Shown piece by piece: positions 20,507-28,562 of a DNA stretch of 64,000 nt (positions are counted from its first letter, which is position 1; each line of letters begins with the position of its first letter). Under the pieces are notes generated by a model. It did no database searches. It had not been told where the DNA came from and saw nothing but the letters and a program-made list of their open reading frames with translations. Where the stretch lies: positions 62,001 to 126,000 of the forward strand of contig PNLP01000008.1 of assembly GCA_013823135.1 (NCBI GenBank), in the 5' to 3' direction. Source of the stretch: Planctomycetaceae bacterium (GTDB lineage: Bacteria; Planctomycetota; Planctomycetia; Gemmatales; Gemmataceae). A program made the translations under genes and the position numbers.

Positions 20507-20545
20507 CATTCGACAACATGACCTATTCGTCGCAGGTACATCACC

Positions 20546-22597
20546 TTATCCGCCTGTGAAGAGCATCGCGACGGAACGCGCCCCAGCGCGGTAGGTAGTT
20601 CCAGTTATCGCCGGGGCGGCCTTCCAATCCACAATATCTTCAGGTGAAACGAGTGACGTATCAATCCACCGCCGCCATCCACCCGCGGCGGGAGGCAACT
20701 CAAACTCCAGCGGCTCCCAGTAGCCGTTCATAATGAGGTGGATGAACAACTTCTCACTGCGCACTTCCGCGCTGAATGCAATACTGTGCGAGTGCGGTCC
20801 CCAGTCAGGTTGATTGAGCTTCACACCGTGCCATGCCTTGTTTGCCTTATCGATGAGGTCCGTCAGGCTTATCCGCTGTTCCTCATGGGACACATCTCGA
20901 AGCAACCGGCGGGCGAGAAGATGCTTCACAAAGCGATGCACGTCCGTGTGCTTTTGCACCAGAGTCCAGTCGAACCAGTTTGCCTCATTGTCGTGGCAAT
21001 ATGCGTTGTTGTTGCCACCCTGAGTTCGCCGCACCTCGTCCCCCATCACGATCATGGGCACACCGAGCGATAAGGCTGTGACCGTCAGGAAGTTCTTGAC
21101 CTGCTGGTTTCGCATCGCCTCAATTCCGGGATCGCCCGTCGGCCCCTCGACACCGCAGTTCCAACTCTTGTTGTCGTTGGCACCATCGCGATTCTCCTCG
21201 CGGTTGGCCTCGTTGTGCTTATCGTTGTAAGAGACGAGATCGTTGAGGGTGAAGCCGTCGTGGCACGTCACGAAGTTGACACTTTGCTCCGCCTCACGGG
21301 CCTTGTGGCCGTATACCTCATGACTGCCGAGCATCCTGTCCGCAAAACGACCGACAGAACCAGCCTCGCCACGGAAGAAGTCGCGGGCGTCGTCGCGGAA
21401 GCGGCCGTTCCATTCCTTCCACGTGTCTCCGACGAAACTGCCCACTTGGTACAGTCCGGCCGCGTCCCACGCCTCGGCGATGAGTTTCGTGCCCGCGAGT
21501 TCCGGGTCCGACTCTATGTCCCACAGCACCGGTGGGTTCGGGAGTGGGTGGCCGGTCGAGTCCCGCGAGAGGATCGACGCGAGGTCGAACCGGAACCCGT
21601 CCACATGCATCTCGGTGACCCAGTACCGCAAGCTGTCTACGATCATCCGCCGGACCACGGGGTGGTTCGCGTTCACGGTGTTCCCACAACCGGAGTAGTC
21701 CGCATAGCGCACGCCGCCGTGTTCGAGCATGTAATAAGTCGGGTTGTCGATGCCGCGGTAGCAGAGCGTCGGGCCGTCGTGGCCGCCTTCTGCGGTGTGG
21801 TTATAGACCACGTCGAGTATGACCTCGATACCCGCCCGGTGGAGTGCCTTCACCATGTCGCGAAACTCATTCACCGGCCCCAGCGGGTCTCGGCGTGAAC
21901 TGTACTGCGGATGTGGCGCGAAGTACGAGACTGTCTGGTACCCCCAATAGTTCACCAACCCGGCTGGGCAGGCGTGCGTATCGAACGCATGAATCGGAAG
22001 CAACTCCACGGCAGTGATGCCGAGATCCTTGAGGTAGGGAATCTTCTCAATGAGCCCGGCATAGGTACCGCGGGTCTGCTCCTTGACACCGGAACTGGGG
22101 TGCCGGGTGAAACCACGGACGTGCATCTCGTAGATGCACGTCCGCGATGACGGCAGCCGCAGGGGGGTGTCGCCTTCCCAGTCGTATGCGCTCGGTTCCA
22201 CGACCACACTTTTCATCGCGGTCGCGGCGTTGTCACCCGGTTTGCGTGCGGCATCCGGGGTGTAGTTCTTGGGCACCACAACGCCGTACCCGTACGGGTC
22301 GATCAGCACCTTTGTCGGGTCGAACCGCAGCCCCTTCGCGGGCTCGTTCGGCCCGTGGACTCGGTAGGCGTAGAGTTGCCCCGGCTTCGCCCCGGGGACG
22401 AACGTGTGCCAGTAGTGGTACGTCCGGTTCTTCACGGGATTGAGCGTGACGACGCTCGACGGCCGTGCGTCGTCCTCCCGAGCGAAGAACAGTAGTTCCA
22501 CGCCGGTCGCGGTGCGTGAGAAGAGACTGAAGTTGACCCCACCATCCAGTACCGTTGCCCCGAGGGGCGAGGGGTGGCCGGCGATCACGGGATTCAT
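20546..22597 (-). CDS. glgX: Glycogen debranching enzyme GlgX (isoamylase type)
   Basis: A 683-residue GH13 enzyme that hydrolyses alpha-1,6 branches of glycogen or limit dextrins in the cytoplasm. The CBM48/isoamylase N-domain spans about residues 10-110 (HPSPLGATVLDGGVNFSLFS). The catalytic barrel shows GITAVELLPIHAF, ILDVVYNHTAEGG, DGFRFDLAS with nucleophile Asp338, IAEAWDAAGL with acid Glu375, and VTCHDGFTLNDLV with Asp447. The C-terminal beta domain runs from about 590. The length matches GlgX/TreX. Its ATG overlaps the stop of the upstream RND permease gene (ATGA), an unexpected pairing that implies coupled translation. Confidence 0.95.
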   Translation of the reverse strand: MNPVIAGHPSPLGATVLDGGVNFSLFSRTATGVELLFFAREDDARPSSVVTLNPVKNRTYHYWHTFVPGAKPGQLYAYRVHGPNEPAKGLRFDPTKVLIDPYGYGVVVPKNYTPDAARKPGDNAATAMKSVVVEPSAYDWEGDTPLRLPSSRTCIYEMHVRGFTRHPSSGVKEQTRGTYAGLIEKIPYLKDLGITAVELLPIHAFDTHACPAGLVNYWGYQTVSYFAPHPQYSSRRDPLGPVNEFRDMVKALHRAGIEVILDVVYNHTAEGGHDGPTLCYRGIDNPTYYMLEHGGVRYADYSGCGNTVNANHPVVRRMIVDSLRYWVTEMHVDGFRFDLASILSRDSTGHPLPNPPVLWDIESDPELAGTKLIAEAWDAAGLYQVGSFVGDTWKEWNGRFRDDARDFFRGEAGSVGRFADRMLGSHEVYGHKAREAEQSVNFVTCHDGFTLNDLVSYNDKHNEANREENRDGANDNKSWNCGVEGPTGDPGIEAMRNQQVKNFLTVTALSLGVPMIVMGDEVRRTQGGNNNAYCHDNEANWFDWTLVQKHTDVHRFVKHLLARRLLRDVSHEEQRISLTDLIDKANKAWHGVKLNQPDWGPHSHSIAFSAEVRSEKLFIHLIMNGYWEPLEFELPPAAGGWRRWIDTSLVSPEDIVDWKAAPAITGTTYRAGARSVAMLFTGG

Positions 22598-25500
22598 GGC
22601 GATGCACCTGGGGAGTTGCGTTCGGGGAGGGACGACGTTTGACCTGGGTGAACGGGTTCACCGTTCGGGAGTGCGGCCGGGGTTTGCGCGCCTTGCGGTG
22701 CCACCGCCTCGGTTTTCGGTACGCCCGCGCCGGCAATCCTCTCCATCAGGTAGTAGAAGACTGGGGTGAGGAAGATGCCGAAGACGGTGACCCCGAGCAT
22801 GCCGCTGAACACGGCGACGCCCAGCGCCCGCCGCATCTCGGCACCGGCACCCGCGGCCAGCACCAGCGGCACCACGCCGAGGATAAACGCAAACGATGTC
22901 ATCAGGATGGGCCGCAACCGGAGTCGGCACGCCTTCACTGCCGCGTCGAAGGCCGACATCCCTTTGGTCCTCTCTTCCTTGGCAAACTCGACGATGAGGA
23001 TGGCGTTCTTGGCGGCCAGTCCGACCAGCACCACGAACCCGATCTGCACGAAGATGTTCACGTCCATCTTCGCGATCGCCACCCCAATGACCGAGCACAG
23101 CAGGCACATCGGCACCACCAGGATGACCGCGAACGGCAACCGGATGCTCTCGTACTGCGCGGCGAGGAGCAGGTACACCAGCACGACCGCGATCGCGAAC
23201 ACCACGATGGCCGTGTTCCCGGCGCGGATTTGGAGCAGCGTCAATTCCGTCCACTGGTAGTCCATGCCCTGCGGGAGCGTCTTGGTCGAGATCACGTCGA
23301 TCGAGCTGATGATTTGTCCGGAACTCACCCCCGGCAGTGAGGCGCCGTTGATCGCCGCCGCCGTCACCCCGTCGTAGCGGGTGACCATCACCGGCCCACC
23401 AACCGGTTGGACGTCCGCGATGCTGCCGAGCGGCACCATGCTCCCTTCGCTGTTTCGCACCTTGAGTTGCTTCACGTCGTCCGGGGTGAGCCGCCGCCCG
23501 GGGTCGGCCTGGAGGTTCACCTGCCACGTCCGGCCGAACTCGTTGAAGTCGTTCGTGTAGTAGCCGCCGAGGTAGACTTGCAGAGTCAGAAACACGTCGT
23601 TGATCGGCACGCCCATCGACATGCACTTTGTGCGGTCCACGTTCACGTACATCTGCGGCGTGTTCGACCGGAACGGAGTGAAGAGCCCGACGAGGCCCGG
23701 TGTCTGGTTTCCGTCGGCGACCACAGTGTCGGTGGCGGCTTGCAAGGGGGCCAGCCCTTGCGCGCCCAAGTCCCGGATCATGACCTTGAAGCCCCCCGCA
23801 CTGCCGAGCCCGTCCACCGGGGGCGGGGGGAACACCGCGAGCGACGCCCGCTCCACCCGCCGGAACAGTTCAGCCCGCAGCTTCCCCATGACCGCCGGCC
23901 CTTGCAACTCAGCCGCGTGCCGGTTGTGGAACTCGTCGAGGACCACGAACATCGTCCCGAAGTTCGACCCGTTCGCGTTCTGCACGACCGACGTGCCGGG
24001 GATGGTGATCGTGTGACTCACGCCGGGGATTCCCGGGTACTTCTCCTTGTCCTTCGGGTCGCCGCGGGCGATCCGCTCCGCCTCTGCCATCACGGCCGCC
24101 GTCCGTTCCAGCGACGCCGCGTCCGGGAGCTGCACGTTCACGACGAGGTAGCCCTTGTCTTGCGTGGGGATGAAGCCCGTCGGCACCGTGGTGAACGCCT
24201 TGTACGTCAGGAACAGCAACCCGCCGTACACGACGAGCACGATCAGCGACAACCGCATCAGCCAGCCGACGGCCTTCGCGTAGGCCGACGAGCCGCGGTC
24301 GAACCCGGTGTTGAAGAGCTTGAAGAACCAGCCGAGAGATGCGTTCAGCAACTTCGTGAGGCGGTCGGTCTGTTCAGCCTTCGGCTTCAGGAGGAGGGCA
24401 CAGAGTGCCGGGCTCAGTGTGAGCGAGTTGAGCGCAGAGAAGAACGTCGAGACAGCGATGGTGACCGCGAACTGCTTGAAGAACTGACCGGTAATCCCGC
24501 TGATGAAGGCACACGGGATGAACACGGCCATCAGCACCATCGAGATCGCCACGATGGGCGACGCCACCTCGTCCATGGCGGCCCGCGCGGCCTCCCTCGG
24601 AGAGAAGCCGTGTGCAAGCTTGTGCTCCACCGCCTCGACGACCACGATCGCGTCGTCGACCACGATGCCGATGGCGAGTACCAGCCCGAGCAGCGACAGG
24701 TTGTTCAGGCTGAAGCCGATCGCCGACATGGCCGCGAAGGTGCCGATGATCGCGACCGGCACGGCGATGAGCGGGATCAGCGTCGCCCGCCAACTCTGGA
24801 GGAAGACCAGTACCACGATCGCCACGAGAATGATCGCGTCGCGGAGGGCGTTGAACACCTCGGCGATCGACTCCTCGACGAACGGCGTCGTGTCGTACAC
24901 GATGGCGTAGTCGACGCCGCCCTTGAACTCCTTCTTCAGCTCCTCCATCCGCTTCTTGATGCGCTCGGCCGTTTCGATCGCGTTCGAGCCCGGGAGCTGG
25001 TAGACGGGCAGGCCGACCGACGGCTTACCGTCGAGGGTGCACCCGGTGTCCTCGTTCTTCGCGCCGCGCTGGATGCCACCAATTTCCCGCTCGACGCCGG
25101 CCTCGTCCTTGATCTTCCGCTTGTCCGAGACCACGTCCCGGAGACGGGTGACGGCCCCCTTGTCGCTGATGTTGAGGACGATGTCCCCGAACTCCGCGTC
25201 CGTGATCAACCGCCCCTGGGTACTGAGGGTGTACTGGAACGCCTGTCCGGTCGGCACCGGCGGCCGCCCCAGGCTCCCGGCGGCCACCTGCACGTTCTGC
25301 GCCTTCAGGGCGTTGACGACGTCCGGGGCGGTCAGGTTCCGCGAGGCGACCTTGTCCGGGTCGAGCCAGATCCGCATGCTGTAGTCGAGTTGGCCGAACA
25401 TCGTCACGTCGCCGACGCCGGGGAGCTTCTTCAGTTCGTCGACGACCCGAATCGTGGCGTAGTTGCTCAGGTACAGTTGGTCGCGCGAGTTGTCCGGGGA

Positions 25501-25938
25501 CAGCAGGTTGACGACGAGCAGGATGTTGGGGGACTTCTTCTTGACGCTCACGCCGGTCTGCTTCACCTCGTTCGGGAGCGTCGGCAGGGCGAGGTTGACC
25601 CGGTTTTGCACCTGGACCTGCGCGATGTCCACGTCCGTCCCGACTTCGAACGTGACGGTCAGGACGTAGGTGCCGTCGTTGGTACACTGCGACGACATGT
25701 ACAGCATCTTCTCGACGCCGATCACCTGTTGTTCGATTGGGGCGGCGACCGTCTCGGCCACGACCGTCGAGCTGGCCCCGGTGTAGGTGCAGCGGACCTC
25801 AACGCTCGGCGGCGCGATCTCGGGGTACTGGGCGATCGGTAGGCCGCGGACCGAGATGAGGCCCGCAATCACGATGACGATCGAGATCACGGCGGCGAAG
25901 ATTGGCCGATCGATAAAGACCTTGGAAAACCCGGACAC
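22594..25938 (-). CDS. RND efflux transporter permease, HAE1 (AcrB/MexF) type
   Basis: A 1114-residue inner-membrane proton/drug antiporter subunit. The N-terminus MSGFSKVFIDRPIFAAVIS is the classic HAE1 opening, followed by AQYPEIAPPSVEVRCTYTGAS and PIEQQVIGVEKMLYMSSQ. Twelve membrane helices are arranged as 1+5 twice; the proton-relay pair lies in LAIGIVVDDAIVVVEAVEH. GTG 25938 is preceded by GAGGATG. The C-terminus carries about 40 polar residues. It works with the adaptor encoded 42 nt upstream; no TolC-like outer-membrane channel gene of recognisable type is present in the window. It overlaps glgX by 4 nt. Confidence 0.95.
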   Translation of the reverse strand: MSGFSKVFIDRPIFAAVISIVIVIAGLISVRGLPIAQYPEIAPPSVEVRCTYTGASSTVVAETVAAPIEQQVIGVEKMLYMSSQCTNDGTYVLTVTFEVGTDVDIAQVQVQNRVNLALPTLPNEVKQTGVSVKKKSPNILLVVNLLSPDNSRDQLYLSNYATIRVVDELKKLPGVGDVTMFGQLDYSMRIWLDPDKVASRNLTAPDVVNALKAQNVQVAAGSLGRPPVPTGQAFQYTLSTQGRLITDAEFGDIVLNISDKGAVTRLRDVVSDKRKIKDEAGVEREIGGIQRGAKNEDTGCTLDGKPSVGLPVYQLPGSNAIETAERIKKRMEELKKEFKGGVDYAIVYDTTPFVEESIAEVFNALRDAIILVAIVVLVFLQSWRATLIPLIAVPVAIIGTFAAMSAIGFSLNNLSLLGLVLAIGIVVDDAIVVVEAVEHKLAHGFSPREAARAAMDEVASPIVAISMVLMAVFIPCAFISGITGQFFKQFAVTIAVSTFFSALNSLTLSPALCALLLKPKAEQTDRLTKLLNASLGWFFKLFNTGFDRGSSAYAKAVGWLMRLSLIVLVVYGGLLFLTYKAFTTVPTGFIPTQDKGYLVVNVQLPDAASLERTAAVMAEAERIARGDPKDKEKYPGIPGVSHTITIPGTSVVQNANGSNFGTMFVVLDEFHNRHAAELQGPAVMGKLRAELFRRVERASLAVFPPPPVDGLGSAGGFKVMIRDLGAQGLAPLQAATDTVVADGNQTPGLVGLFTPFRSNTPQMYVNVDRTKCMSMGVPINDVFLTLQVYLGGYYTNDFNEFGRTWQVNLQADPGRRLTPDDVKQLKVRNSEGSMVPLGSIADVQPVGGPVMVTRYDGVTAAAINGASLPGVSSGQIISSIDVISTKTLPQGMDYQWTELTLLQIRAGNTAIVVFAIAVVLVYLLLAAQYESIRLPFAVILVVPMCLLCSVIGVAIAKMDVNIFVQIGFVVLVGLAAKNAILIVEFAKEERTKGMSAFDAAVKACRLRLRPILMTSFAFILGVVPLVLAAGAGAEMRRALGVAVFSGMLGVTVFGIFLTPVFYYLMERIAGAGVPKTEAVAPQGAQTPAALPNGEPVHPGQTSSLPERNSPGASP

Positions 25939-25980
25939 GGTGCATCCTCGCAGGGTAATTGAGAGACCTGGCGGCCGGGC

Positions 25981-27273
25981 TTATTTCTTCGCGGGCTTCG
26001 GATCGACGACCATGCCGGGGCGAACCCGCTGGATGCCGCTCACGATGATTTTGTCATCCGGGGTGAGCGGCCGCGGCTTCCCCTCGCCGGGAATCACAAC
26101 CGACTCCACGACACGCAGGTCCCCCTCCTGGGCGCCGGTCACGGCGTCCATCCGAATCGCCTTGTTCTCAGGGCCGACGATGTAAAGGTGGCGAATCCCC
26201 TGGTCGGACCCGAACGCCGAGTCGGGGACGAGCATGGCCTTGAGCGGTTCGCCGATCGGCACGCGGATGCGGGCGTACATGCCGGCGGCGAGAAGCCGTT
26301 GGCCCTTCTCGGGCTTGGGGTTGTCGAACCGAGCCTTCATGCGGATCGTCCCGGTCTTGGCGTCCACGCGGTTGTCGGAGAAGTTGATGAGACCCTTTAG
26401 CGGGTAGCTCGTCCCGTGGACGGCCACGCCGGCCTCAGCAGGAATCTCGCCCGCCGCGGGAGCCTTGATCTTGCCCTCCCGCACCGCCATCTGGATGCGC
26501 TGGAGCGTGTTCTCGTCCACGTCGAAGGCGACGTCCATCTTCTCGTCCGCGACAACGGTGGTGAGCAGAGTCGTTGAGCCCACGCCCCCGGTGACGAGGT
26601 TCCCCGCGGTCACGAGCCGGTCACCGATCTTGCCGCTGATCGGCGACACGATCGTGCAGTAGCCCAGGTTCAGTTCCGTGTTCCGAATGTTGGCCTTGGC
26701 CTCCTCGATCTTCGCGTTCCCCTGCTTGACCTTGGCGGCGGTGGCCTTGACCACCGCCACTGCCTCGTCGAACGCCCCCTTGGCCACGTCCCGTGTCGCC
26801 TCGGCACCAACCCCCTTCTTCAGCGCGGTCTCCTCCCGGTCGTAGGAAATCTTGGTCGTCGCCTCGCGACTCTTCGCGCGGATCAGGTCGGCCTCAGTGG
26901 ACGCCAGGTCGGCCTCGGCCGTCGCGTAATTTGCCTTCGCACGGGCCAGGTCGGCCTTGAACGGCTCCGGATCGATCTCGAACAGGGGCTTGTCCTTCGC
27001 CACCTCCGTGCCCGGTTCGAACTTCACGGCCATCAGGTAGCCGCTCACACGCGCGCGGATCTCGACCTGTTCGAGCGGTTCCGCCCGGCCGGTGGCCAGT
27101 TCGTACCGGGTGACCGTTTGTTCCACCGGTGCGGCAACGGTCACGATCGGGGGCGGTAGGTCGGCCTTGCCGTCGGAACCGGACTTGCTGCACCCGATGA
27201 CCAGGGCGAGCAACAGGAACCCGAGTCCGAAATGAACGGGGACCCGCGACATCGCGATTCTGGAACTACTCAC
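25981..27273 (-). CDS. RND efflux periplasmic adaptor (membrane fusion protein), lipoprotein
   Basis: A 430-residue adaptor of the AcrA/MexE type. The lipobox LLALVIGC gives an N-terminal lipid anchor. The first lipoyl half is EQVEIRARVSGYLMAVKFEPG, a long alpha-helical hairpin covers about residues 100-190 (alanine-rich, ADLARAKANYATAEADLAS), and the second lipoyl half is YCTIVSPISGKIGDRLV. The beta-barrel and membrane-proximal parts follow. I prefer GTG 27273 because GAGGAG lies nine bases before it; the GTG at 27282 would sit too close to that ribosome site. It is the first gene of the RND-glgX unit and divergent from the lipoprotein gene at 27468. Confidence 0.93.
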   Translation of the reverse strand: MSSSRIAMSRVPVHFGLGFLLLALVIGCSKSGSDGKADLPPPIVTVAAPVEQTVTRYELATGRAEPLEQVEIRARVSGYLMAVKFEPGTEVAKDKPLFEIDPEPFKADLARAKANYATAEADLASTEADLIRAKSREATTKISYDREETALKKGVGAEATRDVAKGAFDEAVAVVKATAAKVKQGNAKIEEAKANIRNTELNLGYCTIVSPISGKIGDRLVTAGNLVTGGVGSTTLLTTVVADEKMDVAFDVDENTLQRIQMAVREGKIKAPAAGEIPAEAGVAVHGTSYPLKGLINFSDNRVDAKTGTIRMKARFDNPKPEKGQRLLAAGMYARIRVPIGEPLKAMLVPDSAFGSDQGIRHLYIVGPENKAIRMDAVTGAQEGDLRVVESVVIPGEGKPRPLTPDDKIIVSGIQRVRPGMVVDPKPAKK

Positions 27274-27467
27274 GATCGACACTCCTCATATCCGAGTTGG
27301 TCACTCTCGCGGGGGGCGAGTGCGGCAACGGCTCAAAACCTGAAAACCCGCTCGCAACAAAATTCGGTCATCGCACAACCCGCAAACGCCGATTAATCAA
27401 TACCGCGTTCCTGGTCGCCCACCGGGGCGACTTCCTCGGATCGGTTGCCCAATCAATTGCCCGAGTT

Positions 27468-28556
27468 ATGAACTCACGCCCACTCTCGCTGGCTCTCCTG
27501 GTAGCCGCACTCGGCCTCGCGGGGGCGGGGTGTCGGCACTTCGGCCCCGGCTCGATCGTGGCCGACCGCCTTCCTTACAACGAGGCGATCGCCCGTTCGT
27601 GGAAAGAACAGGCTCTGCTGAACATCGTAAAGATGCGGTACGTGGACGCGCCGTTCTTCGTCGACGTTCCACAGATCACCAGCGGCTACACAGTGCAAGG
27701 GACTGCAACAGCCAACGCCGGCATCTTCCCGCCCGTGAGCCCCCTGGCCGTGTTCTCGCAACAGCTCGCGGCCGGGTTAAACCTACAAGGTGGGTACCAG
27801 GACCGCCCCACAATCTCCTACACCCCCCAGACCGGGGCACAGTTTATCCGCAACCTAACGAACCCGATCAACCCGGGTTCCGTCCTGTTCCTGATCCAGT
27901 CAGGGTATCCGGCCGACGTCGTGTTCGATCTCATGGTCGATTCGATCAACGGGGTCCGAAACCGCTCCGTCTCGGGCGGCCAACTTCGGGCGGCCGACCC
28001 CGAGTTCATCCAGATCACCCGCTCGATCAGGAAGGCCCAACTCGCCGGGCACGTCGGCATCCGGGTCCAGACCGACAAGGACAAGAGGGACGCGGTCGCA
28101 TTCTTCTTCCACGACAAGGACGCGGACCCCGAACTCGCCCGGGAGTTGGCCGAGGTTCGCAAGATCCTCAAGGTCGATCCGAAACAGTCGGACTTCCGGG
28201 TCACGTTCGGGGCCACGGCTTCGAGTACCCAGGAGATCGCGATCCTGTCCCGGTCCGTTCTTCGGGTCCTCCAGGAACTCTCCACTGGGGTGGACGTCCC
28301 GGCAGAGCACCTCGCCCGCGGCATCGCCCCGCCCCTCGACGAGGTCGGGGGCGGACCGCCGCTGTTCCGCGTGTGCAGCGGACCAAAGAGGCCGTGCGAC
28401 CCGTTCGTTGCTGTGTGCTACGAGGGCCGCTGGTTCTGGGTCGAGAAAGACGACCTCGTCACCAAGCGGACCCTGGGGACCATGCTGATCCTGCTCGCCC
28501 TGGCAGACAGCGGGGCCAAGGAAGCGCTCCCGGTGATCACGATTCAGGCTAACTGA
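27468..28556 (+). CDS. Lipoprotein of unknown function beside RND genes
   Basis: A 362-residue protein with signal peptide and lipobox LAGAGC, so it is probably anchored in an envelope membrane. The body begins LPYNEAIARSWKEQALLNIVKMRY, a motif I have seen in uncharacterised lipoproteins of planctomycetes and proteobacteria, but I cannot assign a family. No membrane helix or catalytic motif is apparent in the rest; the C-terminus has FWVEKDDLVTKRTLGTMLIL. ATG 27468 is chosen because the lipoprotein signal starts there, whereas the frame extending to 27297 adds a non-signal stretch. The divergent arrangement with the RND adaptor suggests a shared 190-nt control region. Its stop lies 6 nt from that of the convergent glucosidase gene. 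Confidence 0.75.
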   Translation: MNSRPLSLALLVAALGLAGAGCRHFGPGSIVADRLPYNEAIARSWKEQALLNIVKMRYVDAPFFVDVPQITSGYTVQGTATANAGIFPPVSPLAVFSQQLAAGLNLQGGYQDRPTISYTPQTGAQFIRNLTNPINPGSVLFLIQSGYPADVVFDLMVDSINGVRNRSVSGGQLRAADPEFIQITRSIRKAQLAGHVGIRVQTDKDKRDAVAFFFHDKDADPELARELAEVRKILKVDPKQSDFRVTFGATASSTQEIAILSRSVLRVLQELSTGVDVPAEHLARGIAPPLDEVGGGPPLFRVCSGPKRPCDPFVAVCYEGRWFWVEKDDLVTKRTLGTMLILLALADSGAKEALPVITIQAN

Positions 28557-28562
28557 TGCGGA

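Noticed and set aside
23407..25842. An open frame of about 810 codons on the plus strand, opposite the RND permease
   Set aside because: It is antisense to a clearly conserved permease, its product is dominated by Arg, Asp, Val and His as expected from the complement of GC-rich codons, and it has no recognisable motif.
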